A DNA stretch of 64,000 bases, taken from Achatina immaculata (Eukaryota > Mollusca > Gastropoda > Stylommatophora > Achatinidae). Of the stretch, positions 31,065 to 43,290 are shown in pieces. The stretch lies in NCBI GenBank assembly GCA_009760885.1, contig CM019700.1:1659905-1723904 (forward strand), given 5' to 3'. Position numbers and translations under genes: made by a program. The notes under the pieces are model-generated. The model saw only the letters and a list, made by a program, of their open reading frames with translations, ran no database searches and was not told where the DNA came from. Each line of letters starts with the position of its first letter. The stretch's first letter is position 1.

Positions 31065-31835
31065 GGTTCTGCCACGCGTCTAGCTCGCCTGGAAGTACTG
31101 AACAGGGATCTCCTTCAAAGTACTCGTCATAGGAGATTGCACGTCATTAACAATCCCAAAATGGTGGCCCTTCAAGCTTGATTTGAGCCTGTGAAACAAA
31201 AAGAAGTCAGCCGGGGCCAAGTCCAGGCTGCTGGGAGGTCAGACAACGTTGCTACTGTTTGTTTCGTCAGAAACTCTCTCACTAGCGGCGACGCATGGCT
31301 CGGCGCAGTGTCGTGGTGAAGAACTCAGGCGTTGGCGATCTCTGGGCGGACCCGCGCGCGACTCTGTTCTTCAGCCGTTTAAGCACTTCCACGTAAAATG
31401 CTGCGTTGACCATTTGTCCAGGTGGTACGAACTCCTTATGGACAACACCTTTAGAGTTAAAAAAAAAAGACAATGAGCACCGATTTCATCTTCGATTTGC
31501 TCATTCAAACCTTTTTTGGTCGAGGAGACTCGGTAGTGTGTCATTCAGAGCTGTCTTTCCGTTGAACATCCTGTGCCACCGAAACACATGTGCTTTCTGT
31601 ATCATAGCAAGCGTCTCGGTTGCGGACTTTTTCAAGTTTAACACAAAACTTTATCGCGTATCGCTGTTCGACACGCACTTTGTAAAAGCTCAGAGTCAAA
31701 TGACAAGATATCAACCCTTTACCTAACATCCCCCACTAACCTTCAGGCCCGGAGAATCCGCCCCTCGGCCCAGCTTATTGGCTGACTAAAGTAAGTCTCA
31801 TTATTTGCCGGACACACCTTGTACATAGAACAGGC
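31065..31835 (-). mobile_element. Mariner-like transposon relic (SETMAR-type transposase)
   Basis: Minus-strand pieces in transposase order: an HTH segment (AIKFCVKLEK, KSATETLAMIQKA), FNSKGVVHKEFVPPGQMVNA then AFYVEVLKRLKNRV (31282-31473), SSLDLAPADFFLF and LKSSLKGHHFGIVNDVQS, EIPVQYFQASWKRWQNRW. Several frameshifts and an internal deletion between the HTH and the central domain disable it. The 5' border on this strand reads TACAAGGTGTGTCCGGCAAA, typical of a mariner inverted repeat. The other inverted repeat was not identified. Confidence 0.8.
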
Positions 31836-32104
31836 TTCAAATCACACAGAAAAATTTGATCATAAATGTCCCACAGGGTTTATTAGTAAACTACTGATTA
31901 AGCAATTGTCAGAAACAGCAAAACAAGGATGATTTAAAAAAAAAAAAAGAAATCATGACAATGGTACAGATGTATAAACACACATTAAAATGGGCAAAAA
32001 TATTTGGGAGAAGAACATTGTAAAATTGCACTGTAAAAACTGTTTGTGTACAGCAAATGTAAAACATTTTTTTTACTAACATTAGTAAATGGGTTTCATA
32101 TTAA

Positions 32105-32368
32105 AACTGCATGTCTGTTGCGTTCATAACAAAAGTTGCCTGTCTGTTGCATTCACGTCAAATGTCACCTGTCTGTTGCGTTCATAACAAAAGTTGCCTG
32201 TCTATTGCATTCATGTCAAATGTTACCTGTCTGTTGCATTCATAACAAAAGTTGCCTGTCTGTTGCATTCATGTCAAATGTTACCTGTCTGTTGCATTCA
32301 TAACAAAAGTTGCCTGTCTGTTGCATTCATGTCAAGGTTACCTGTCTGTTGCATTCATAAAGCTGCAT
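32105..32368. repeat. Minisatellite of alternating 29-bp units (58-bp dimer), ~4.5 dimers
   Basis: Unit 1 contains GCATTCATAACAAAAGTTGC and unit 2 GCATTCATGTCAAATGTTAC, each followed by CTGTCTGTT. They alternate strictly, so the dimer is the amplified unit (a small higher-order repeat). Confidence 0.85.
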
Positions 32369-32489
32369 TGTCATAAAACTGTCTTCTTGTCTCATTAATA
32401 TCAAAGCTATTTGCCTGAAGCACTCATACTGAATCTACCAGTTTGTTTTATTCATATCAAAATTGTATGTTTCTTTCAACTATATATAT

Positions 32490-32700
32490 CTCTTGAAAAG
32501 AAGCAAGGCATAGTCACTCCAAGTATTTCTCTTCAAAAGGAACATGGTGCAGTTACCGCAACTTCTCTCCAAAAGAGCAGGATGTACTCATTGCAACTAT
32601 TTCTCATAAAAACAGTTGAGTGCACTCACTGCAACTGTTTCTCTTTAAAAAAGAGCAGGGTACTGTCACAGCAACTATTTCTCTTCAGTTACTGTCACTG
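32490..32700. repeat. Diverged tandem repeat, ~45-50-bp unit, 4-5 copies
   Basis: Units share TTTCTCTTCAAAA/TCTCCAAAAGAGCAGG and CTGCAACTATTTCTC. Divergence is high. Confidence 0.6.
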
Positions 32701-35700
32701 ATAAAATCAACACCGTTGCCACGAAAATCAGGAACAGTCACCAAAGTGTTGCTCACCCGTGACTAAACCATGCTCACCATTTTTCTGCACATGATGCACA
32801 CATTTGTCACATCTCAGTTTCGAAATTGCATGCATCTACAACCATCAGCTGACTCTCTGCACCTACGATGAATTTCTCATAAATAAGAAAACCACCCAGT
32901 GAGAAATCTAAAAAGGCTGAACAAAGATCACTCAAACATTGCAATTAACCAGCGTAGTACAGTGACACACTTCAGTGAACTTTAAATTCAATGTTCAACA
33001 GATATAACACAAAGTGACAAAACAAACAACGTAGTTACATGGTGCAGGAAGGTATAGACGAGAGAGAGCGAGATGGGAAAAAAGAAATACTCAGTGGCAT
33101 ATCTTGCTGAAAGATGTACAGAAAGGGTTAACACAAGAACTAGTAACCATTCTAAATAAAGTAATTTCTTCCTGCATTTAATCAATATTATTTGTTTTTT
33201 TTTGTTTTTGTTTTTACATCTGCTCATGTGAGAAAAATTTGAGGAAGGTCTTTGTTTATGAAATATTTGGTGAAAGAAGAAAGGATTAATGACAGACAAC
33301 TGTAGAAGAAAGATAACTCTTCAAACCAACATTAGATCACTTCCTTCAATCTTTCACTGTGGCTTAAATTAAAAACTCTGAAATTACCGAAACATCATCA
33401 TCAAAAGGGGTACAAAAGTCCGCTAAAAAAAAAATCTGCATTAAAAATTTTAAAATTTCTTTTCGTGGGAAAGATATTCACTCTGAAACTGGAATTGGGC
33501 TTTTTTAATTAATCTCCCCTGACACGCACTGTCTATCACTGCTTGCATACAAGGTGGCACCAAAACCAAAATGAATAGCTACAAAGTAATAGTCATAATA
33601 ACTACACTAAAAACTGTGCAAACAGACTTGATAGTCTACATCACAGATAAACAAAAGTGAACACAGTCCAGCAATGAGATAAGAGAGTTTTTTTTCCCAC
33701 CCCCACTTTTTAAAAATGACACTGGTTCCTTAAGAGAAAAATGTTCCTGTGATTAAAGAACTTCAAAATGATCACGTGCTTTCCTGTGATACACATTAGG
33801 ACTACAGGAATAATACAGACTGAAAGCAGGCTTGTGGTTTTACAGGTGAAAGCTTACAACAAGAAAACTTTAAGCTGATAACACTGAATGTATGCTACAA
33901 AAAAAAAAAAAAACTGGAGGATGCTGACAACTTTCTCATACCAAGATGGCTGTTGTTGATGCTACCAAAGGGAAGGACATGTTAACTCCTGAACCAGCCT
34001 AGCATACTATCTTCGTTCAAATGTATGTTTTAAGCTACTACTCCTTGACAAATGAAATATTCAAAAGCTAGCATGCAACAGGTTCAGCACAATTGTAAAG
34101 GCAGCAGGCCATGAGACTAGAAAATATATCCCACAAGTCATCAGTCCATACCTCAACAAATGGAGGAAATATGCAAAGCCACCCCTTGTGAGAGATTTTT
34201 CACCATCTAGTTTCCAGCAGGTTATGAGAATTTTGATGTTTTCAGTTTATTTTGCAGAAACTTCTGGACTCTCATCCAGCTACTTTCTCTTCATCTTTCC
34301 AGCCTATTAGCCACTCATATTAACGCATATCAAAGTAATCTATGCACATCTTCTCCTCATGATGAGCACATAAAAAGCTACTACCCAGTTACTGCGGACA
34401 TGGACACAATAAAGATTCTGGAGACAAAACACAGTAGTGACAACACACGTTCTGTTATGCAGTCAGTTGGAAAAAAGCATTTAAAAGCTCTACATAAATA
34501 CAAAGTAAATGCACTGCCTGTCTAAGGTACGGAACATTCCATGATTGATGAGCCTACAGGTGAAGAGATTCTACAGCGGAGTTTCTCAGTGAATATTTTT
34601 CTTGACACATATACCTGTACTCTTTTAAATAGCTTTGATGTTTTAAAAAAAAAAAAAACTGGAAAATTAAGCACAGCTGCTGTAGGATCTGTTTTAACAT
34701 TCCACTATTCTATTCTTGGCAGCCAGTGTCATAGTGAAGATCTTGAACTGGATGAGCACTGGACTAAACATGAGCTACATTCAGGCTTTAGTGTAACAAA
34801 AATTACAATTAGTTTGTTATAAGACTGCTCACTTTCATCTCCAAATGAAAATTATTTTTTTTTGAGAAGGGGAAAAAAAAAGAACATGAGAAATTGGTCT
34901 CCCTTACTTCCATGTTCTAACTTTTTTAGCACCATTATAAAACATATGACACAAGACAGCAGATAAAAGGCAAACCAAACCTTCACAGAATTCCCCCAGG
35001 TTTTACCTTTCTTTCACCCTACTACAAATTGCGACAACCCCTCCAACTGGACCTTAAAAACACAAGAGAATAAGACTGTTTTTTTAAAAAAGATATATAA
35101 TAATCGAAAACTGACTGGTATTAAAAACTTAAAAATCTTCACTCTTGAATATACTGTAGGCTCAATAAATATTCAAGTATATGCTGCCAGTGACCACAAA
35201 ATAACCTGAACAAAGCAATAAATATCACAATATTTACAGTGGAAACCTCTATTCCAGTTACAAACTACAATTCTCTGAAACTCATATATATACTTACTTG
35301 AAACCTCTCTGCAGAACCTGCCAGGAAGTTAATATTCTGAGTAAACTGAGGTCCTGAAGTACAAGCATGTGGAAACATGAAAATACTGAATTCTGTCTCA
35401 AAGTAAAAGGGTTGCAATTATTTAGTATGCCAAACACTGGTTACTGAGTCAGCATACTGAAACCACCCCCCCCCCCCAAAAAAAAAACAAAAACAGAAGA
35501 AGTTAGTGACTTAGAAACTTGTTAATAACTGGACAATTTTATTATGAATAATTCTGGAATGTGTGACTTTCTAATGGTACATTTTACTATACTAGAAGAT
35601 GCATGGGTTAGGTCATGCTGTATAGCAAACTTAACAAGCAAAGTGAGCCAAACTGGCCTTTCAAACATTTTTTTTTTAAATCAGAAAACTTATGAAATAA

Positions 35701-36024
35701 TTTTCTTCACTTTTGCTCACGTACACAGTTTCTGTTACTTCAAAAACTGACAGTTGCAACCTCTTGGCTGACAGTCGCCACAAAGCTTATATAAGTGTAG
35801 ACAGGGCTTAAACTAAACTTTTTTCTCATTCTCTCACTGAGATATATATGCTACTGCTACATTTTCTTAACCATGAAAAATTCTGTAAGTCAATTTGTGG
35901 TACGTGATTGTGTCAGAGCGGTTTTAGACTGGATTCTTAGAGTGTAAGTGAAATGAGTGTATTTGTCAAGACCTTCCTCCCATGAAGACTCTACCAAAAG
36001 TACTTATCAGAGCACAAAGATGAG

Positions 36025-36328
<304 letters not shown>

Positions 36329-37261
36329 ATATACTGAAAGGTAAAAAAAAAAAAAATCAATACATAGTAAAGGTTCATACTATCAAAATTTTCTACATGC
36401 AATACAGAATAAAACAAAAATACTATGATCTACTGGCTGCATATAATGGGATAATTACAAAGCAAAAATCATGGACTGTCATCTATTTCCTCCCAACAAC
36501 TGAAAGGTACATGAGGAAGGAAACAAGACTATCTATGATGTTTTGTAATTAAGAAATAATACTATTATTGAACTCAAAATGTCTTACAAAACTGAAATTC
36601 AGACATTTTTCTATGGACTAAACTGATACAAAACATGAGTAATAATCTTCCAACACCTTTCCATTGCAAAATTACTCAAAATCCTTTAACAACAGGAGTT
36701 CACTGTTAGATCAACAGTCAGTCAGTCAGTTGCATGTCCCTTGCAGAACGCTGCCTCCTGTAAGCCTCTCGGTTGTAAGCAAGATGTCCTGCTGCTGATG
36801 TATCGATTTGCAGATTATCAATGATGTCTTGCAGCCATCTTTCCCTTGGTCTTCCTCTCTTTTTCCCATTATGTACCCTTCCAAGACAGTCTTCTCTAGA
36901 TTATCATGACATTTAATGTGTCCAAAATATTAAAGTTTTCTGTCTTTAATCCTCTTTATTAGCCAGTCTTATCCAATGTTAAGTTCTTGTAGTATGGATA
37001 TATTTGTTCTTTTTTGTGTCCATGATATCTGAAGAACTCTTCTGTAGCATTTACATTCAAAGGCATTAATATGTTTCTCAGCTGTTCAGGTCTCACAGGC
37101 ATATGTTGCGATGGGAAAGATGCAAGCCCTTAAAAATCTTATTTCTGTAGTTCTGTTTGTTCATCTCCACAGATTCTTTAGTTTTACTTTCTTAAGACCG
37201 ATAGATATCCTCCTTTTAATTTCCTTCATTGTATCTCCATTATTAGTAATGATCCAAGATA

Positions 37262-37966
37262 TTAAAAACTCTCCACTTCTTCCAGTTTTTCCTCACTGAT
37301 ACATATATCAGCTGCCTTGTTTGTTTTGTCAGTTGTCATCAATTTAGTTTTCTTTGCATTAAGATAGAGGTTTTGATCTTCACTCTTCTTACGGACTGAT
37401 ATAATTAGTTTTTTCATTCTCGTTTGTGTTGTGAACAGTAATACTGTTTCATCAGCATATCTAATCTCTGGTATTTCATAACCTCCAATTATTATGGCAC
37501 CGTAATATTCTCTGTCTACATCTTCTCCAACTCTCTCTCTCTGAACCTTAAGTGCCCAGGGCACATGGGGCTTCCACAAGGGTTTTCCACAAATGCCTGT
37601 CCTTTGCCTTTTTTTTTCTGCTCTTGCCCAGGTGAGCCCTCTATTGCTCAACATCCTCTCTGTTGTTTTTCTCCACGTCTCTTTTGGTCTACCCTTACTT
37701 CTATTTCCCTGTGGTGTCCGTCTTAGTGCTATTTTTGGTAGTGAGATGTCAGTCATTCGGAGCACATGTCCCAACCATCGCCAGCGTCTTTTCTCAATAA
37801 TTGCTGTCAGTGGCTTCACCTGCATTTCTGCCAACAAGATGTTATTTCTTATGGTGTTTGGGCAAAATATTTTTCTAATTCTTCGTAAACATTTAGTCTG
37901 GAAGGAATTCAAGTTATTTTCTACAGTTTTGGTGATTTTCCAGCATTCACTTCCACAGAGTAGCAC
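37262..37966 (-). pseudogene. Chimeric open frame LINE-D C-terminus + LINE-A RT segment
   Basis: A single 234-codon frame runs through the LINE-D/LINE-A junction. Residues 1-145 are LINE-D (LLCGSECWKIT...ALKVQRE), and the remainder is LINE-A from VGEDVDREYYGAIIIGG to EEKLEEVESF. It is an accident of insertion and has no complete catalytic domain. Confidence 0.8.
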
Positions 37967-39647
37967 ACTTAGAACATTACTCTTAAATATCCTGATTTTT
38001 TTATTTACGCTTAGTTTTTTTTAGATTTCCATATAGTCTGCAGCATTGCAAAAGCCTGGTTTGCTCTAGTAAGTCTGCTGTTGATGTCCCCTGTGCTGTC
38101 TCCATTTTCTACTACTCTACTGCCAAAATATACAAATTCACTGACCTCCTCCACTAACCTGCTATCTACTCTGAGTACATTTCTGTTGTTCACATTTTGC
38201 TTCATTAACTCTGTCTTTCCTACGTTGATCTTTAGTCCTATGTTGTTTGCATTCTGAGTTAGCTTGCTTATTTTATCTTGTTGCATATCTTTGTGGCTGC
38301 TTTATAGCAGACGAATGTCGTTCACAAAGTCAAGGTCCTCCAGCACTATGTCAAGGGTCCATTGTAATCCTTTACATTTGTCTGATGTTGCCTCCTTCAT
38401 TAACCACTCTACTGCCAAGATAAATAATGTTGGTAATAGTACACATCTCTGCTTCACACCTGTTTGTACCCTAAAGCTGCTGGAGGTATGTTCTCCACAG
38501 ATCACTCTGCACTGAAAACCCTTGTATAGGCCTTTGATTACATTCACTGTCTTATGGGAGAGGCCATGCTATCTTATGATTTTCCACAGTACATCTCTGT
38601 TGACACTGTCAAAGGCTTTCTCAAAATCTATAAACAATGCATATGTTGTGCTATGCCATTCATTTGCCTGTTCTAATATTTGTCTACAAACATGTGGTTT
38701 ATGCATGATCTTCCTTTCCTAAATCCTGCCTGCTCTTTCCGAAGTTTTCCCTCAAGTGCTGGTAAAATTCTGTTGATGATTATTCTGCAAAATACTTTAC
38801 TGGTGAGTGGCAGTAGTGTTATGCCTCTCCAGTTCCCGCAATCTCTGAGGTCACCCTTCTTTGGTAGTTTTACTATAAGGCCAGTTTTCCACTCCTCTGG
38901 AGCTTTTTCTAGATCTCATATTTGTTGTAATATCCAGCAGAGTTGTTTTGGTGTTTCTGTTTCTTCTGCTTTCAACATCTCAGCAGTCACTTCATCTTCA
39001 CCTGGTGCCCTGTCTAATTTTAGCTTCTTTATTGCCTCCTTTACTTTACTTATTGTTATTGGTCCTGTATAGATATTTAGTTCTGTTTTTGCTTCAGGTA
39101 TGTCTATTGTTTGTGCTGCTTGTGTTCTGTTTAGTAGGGTGTTAAAGTGTTCCCTCCATCTTTCAATTTTTTCTCTTTCTCCACTGACCAGTTGTCCCTT
39201 ATGTGTCCTTATTGCACTCGCAAATCTTGTGCTGAAGTTAACTGTCATCTGCTTTGTGATTCTGTATATAGTTTTCATGTCATTTGCATATGCTGCTCTC
39301 TCTGCTGCTTCTGCTAAGTTGTCATAGTATTGACGTTTATCTTGATGGCATGATTCCTTCACTTCTTTGTCTGTTTGTGCATAATTACTTAAAACTCGTT
39401 CTTTTAGCCGTTGTGATTTGGTGTTCAGTAATTTTTTCTTGATTTCTTTTCTCTGCTCTATCTTTTTCCATGTGGTCTTGCGTATCCAATCCTCTTTTCT
39501 CCGTTTCCGATATCCCAGCATCTCTTTTGCTGTTTTATTGAACTCTAGTATAGATATTTCTGCTTCGTCTTGTAGGACACTGAAGCAGTTCTTAAGTACT
39601 ACTGAGAATTCGTTCCTTGTTTGCTGGTCTTCAGTTTTCTTGTATCA
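37532..39647 (-). mobile_element. LINE-D copy D1 (RTE-like), inserted in LINE-A
   Basis: ATCTTCTCCAAC (37520-37531) and ATCTTCTCTAAC (39648-39659) are an 11/12 target duplication. On the minus strand it encodes a pre-RT region (38916-39521: RAPGEDEVTAEMLK), RT pieces (38302-38547: RVQTGVKQRCVLLPTLFIL), a post-RT region (38011-38286: INVGKTELM, FVYFGSRVVENGDSTGDI) and the C-terminal part (37540-37966: LLCGSECWKITKTV, RWRWLGHVLRMTD, NRSKGRPKETWRKT). It ends in a (GA)n tail. The active-site segment reads LDFVNDIRLL where a YADD-type motif is expected. Multiple frameshifts. Confidence 0.88.
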
Positions 39648-40100
39648 ATCTTCTCTAACATTCCTCATTATATTTTCAGTATACAAGTTAAATAAGTAAG
39701 GCGACAGTATGCACCTCTGGTGGACCCCTTGTCAAGCCAAGTTGTTGTTTCACCATTTATTCTTACTGCTACTGTTGGTCTAGATACAGCAGTGATATTA
39801 AATGTATCAAATGTGTTGCAAATATAATTTTTTCCATTATTTCCCAAAGTTTCTGGTGTTCTACACAATCAAATGCCTTTGAATAGTCTATAAAAGATAA
39901 ATACAGACTCACATCAAACTCTCTGCACTGCTCTATTATTAATCTTATACTGAATATATGATCTCTTGTTCCTCTTCTTTGTCTAAAACCAGGTTGGACC
40001 ATACTGACTTTTATTTTCTTATGAAGTCCACCCATTATGATTTTTTAACAGAATTTTACTGGCATGACCAATCAGGGCAACAGTTCTGTTAGATCAACAG

Positions 40101-41585
40101 ATACATGATAACTATGTTATGGAATGAAGAACTCCAGCCAGATGGTAAACACTCCTCAACAGTTCATTAAGTGCCAGGACAAATTAGTACAGTGAATCAA
40201 TCCGATTACCACGACAGAAGACAGCAATTTTATCCATCTGTCACCATAGTTACTTCCTGACTGTAATTCTATCTCAAGTGGCAACACCCACTGTGCAGTG
40301 CTCATGAACTGACAGATTATGGGGCTAAAAGCTGGACTCCCTATGACTCTGGCTTCTCAAGTGGAAACAAACAACATTAAAATTCTGAAATGAAAGGTGA
40401 CTTCACGAAGGCAAAGGTTTACACCAAAGTCTAAATAATTCACAAATACAAAAAAAAAAACAAAAAACTGTCATGAATAATGGAAATAACAGCACTGGGA
40501 GTGACTGTACAGCAAAACATCTTCTGTGGCAGTAGCAGCTCATGCCAAATTCAGAGTCCCGTCATCTGAGTAAATTTTGCAGTTCTTTCTAGATTCTGCT
40601 GACAGCTTCGTAACTTACAATTCTCTCTCTCTCTCTCTAGATCTTTAAGTGCTCAAGGCACACGGGGCTTTCACAAGAGTCTTCTCACAAACATCTCTCC
40701 TTCACCTTACAGAAAAATATCCTTTGATATAAGTTACGCATAACTTTGGCCATATTTTATAAGCTGCACAGATTAGATTCTCTTGACGTACAAGTTCTGT
40801 CTTTACCACTAAACCCTATTTGTTTCCAAATGAGAAATAACTATCACTACACGAAAAGGAACATTAGAAGATGTAGACCTGGAAATCCTTAGTTCAAAAT
40901 GCAGATTTTTAGCTGCTTTGCATGTATCATAAATGTCTTGCACATTCATCGAAACAAGGCTGACCATTCTTGACAAATTCCACACACACACAGAAAAAAG
41001 TTTCTCATGAACAAAGAGAAGCTCAAACTGCTAAAAATAGTGCTGAAATATGATAAGCAACAGACAAGAGGAGAAGCCAATGTATGAGAAAAAATACCCC
41101 AAAAAATGATGACCTGCCTTAACGAAAACAAAAGACGAGGATAAATTAAACATTATAATGCACCAGGGAGTTGGAGCTCAAACATTTGTACCAGTACTTA
41201 GATAAGTCTGCTTAATGTCACAACAGTGACATCTGTAAAATGTTAAAATCAGTCATCATCATCATCATCATAATACTCTGAACAGGTCCAGAGCTGCTCC
41301 AATTTCCTTCCCCATCTCTGCATTTCCTTCACCATGCAAAGAATGACACCAGCACTATGTCAAATCATTATTCTTGTGCTCTTTGTATGTCAGTCACCAC
41401 ATCATACACATTTTAATATGCGATTCTTAAACCATCCGTGCCAGCACAGGAATCTAAATAAGAAAAAAAAAAAGCTTAAGAATGCTGACCACTAGCACAG
41501 GCATGCCCTAATCTTAATAAGGAACTTAACGAAATACAAGCTGTCAAGAATATCTGAGAAGGGAATAGAAATGCACGTCACAGTA
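40101..41585. other. Non-coding spacer with a LINE-D 3' scrap
   Basis: 40622-40705 is a minus-strand LINE-D 3' end: (CT)n, then CTTTAAGTGCTCAAGGCACA and GGGGCTTTCACAAGAGTCTT. Otherwise nothing is recognised. A (TCA)n run lies at 41253-41271. Confidence 0.5.
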
Positions 41586-42062
41586 TACTTCTACTTACAT
41601 ATGTCACAGTAAGTCTTTACATTACAAAAATGGACAACACCGTAAATGTTTACTTCCATCAAAGAAACAGATGTAACTGGAAAATCTTTTCTTGTATCAG
41701 AGAACTGAATATTACAGTGAATATGTACTTACATCAAGGAAGCAGATGTCACAGTAAATATTTACCTATAGCAAGAAAAGTAAACCTTTACTTACACCAA
41801 GGAAAAGAAATCACATAAAAAATACCACTTACATCAAAGAAATAGATGCCACAGTAAATCTGTACTTACATCAAAAGAAAGTAGGGTCACAGTAAATCCT
41901 TACTTACACCAAAGAATTGTAGACCACTGTAAATCTTCACTTACACAGAATAAAGCAGTGTTACAGTAAATATTCATCCATATACCAAGAATAAGTAAAC
42001 CTTTACTTACATGAATAAATCACTACAAAATACCACTTACTTACATCGAATAAAACCACAAA
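41586..42062. repeat. Minisatellite, ~42-46-bp unit, about 10 copies
   Basis: Units contain CACAGTAAATCTTTACTTAC followed by ATCAAAGAAATAGATG with length variants. No function inferred. Confidence 0.8.
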
Positions 42063-42239
42063 ATTATCAAACAGATAAATAAGTAAAGAGAAACTCATAA
42101 GGCAAGATTAAGCTGGTTGTTTTATAAGGCTACTAACTTCACTGTCTTAGGCAGAATGTGAGTCCTATCTAACCAATAACACCCCCCTCCCCTGCTTCCT
42201 GGAGTGAGCTAGGAATGCAGTACAGCATAATGAGAAACT

Positions 42240-42490
42240 CTGCATGTATCTGAATCAGTCTCAGACGGTAATTTCTTCCAACCTTCCTGGAACCGTGAGC
42301 TGGCGTTCTTTGCAACTGATGTGCCGAAGATGTTGAGGCACAGCATCGCGCTGGCTTGAGAGTGGGTTATGGCTGCTTATTTGTTGTCAATCCCTGGGTG
42401 CAGTTCATCTTTAGAAGACTGCATTGCCAAGGGGACTATGGCGATCCCTGCCCAGACTAGACCTCTGATGACTTCCATAAACTACTCCTT
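42240..42490 (-). repeat. Repeat E copy 3
   Basis: The reverse complement carries GGCAGGGATCGCCATAGTCC, CACCCAGGGATTGAC, CCATAACCCACTCTCAAGCC and TGTGCCTCAACATCTTCGGC. It lies downstream of the BEN gene's stop codon. Confidence 0.75.
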
Positions 42491-43290
42491 TCCAACCAAT
42501 GCAGTCACCCCAAACAAAAAGAGCACATAAGGTCACAAAAATGTGATATAAATGCAGCAAAATGGCAGCGTTTAACAATTTGGTGACATGTTGGGGTGAG
42601 GGAAGAAAAATAACATTTATTAACACCAATTATGTAATATTTATATATATATATACCACAGTACAATACAATAGTCGAGTAAGAAATATGTAACGATACA
42701 CCAAAAATATTTAACAAATATATAACACATCAAATGTTTCTTTACCACCCTCAGAGTTCATACCCAGTTCCCGCCCCAGCCTCCGTCATTTAAATGCACT
42801 GTAGGCTCATATACTTTTGATATAAGCTCCTGAAAATCAGGAGAAAGGTTTCGGCATGGAATCATTTTACACAGAGGTGCAAAATTGTGAGAATCGCCAG
42901 GAAAACATTCTTTTAACCTAACAGTCTGGTTCTACTTAAGAAATCGGACACATCACATGCAGGCCCATTATGCAAATTTAAGCAATGATTATTAGTCAAG
43001 TGGTGTATCCTTTTCCGAAGCACCCAACTGCATCACAGTGATAAAATGTGATAAATGTGTGGCCAGAAAAAAAAAGAAAGAAAAGAGTGATGGAATTTTT
43101 GTCACTCGGCATTTGATTCTATGACTGCTGATGGACATACATGTAAAATGTTAAAGTGCTTTAAATAATCAAGCTTCGAGCCACTTGAAACTAACAATCA
43201 GGGCCGATGTAGTCTGGCCACAAGTATTATTGAAACAAGAAACAGTAGGTCACTTGTGAAAACTGTGATGCCCGCAGACATCAGCCACCA
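42491..43290 (-). other. Presumed 3' UTR and downstream flank of the BEN gene
   Basis: It follows the stop codon directly, and no other gene is seen. A minus-strand AATAAA (near 42620, within GTTAATAAATGTTA) is one possible polyadenylation signal about 670 nt past the stop. The real transcript end cannot be read from sequence alone. Confidence 0.35.

Larger units (their letters stand above)
36718..40086 (-). mobile_element. LINE-A copy A7, 5'-truncated, split by LINE-D
   Basis: A perfect 14-bp target duplication TGTTAGATCAACAG (36704-36717; 40087-40100) marks the whole insertion. The 3' part is 36718-37519 (tail (TCAG)n, C-terminal ORF and EIRYADETVLLF). The 5' part is 39660-40086 (RGAYCRLTYLTC..., YLSFIDYSKAFDCVEHQ, VQPGFRQRRGTRDHIFSIRL). 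LINE-D interrupts it at the VREDVD codons. Frameshifts are frequent. Confidence 0.9.
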
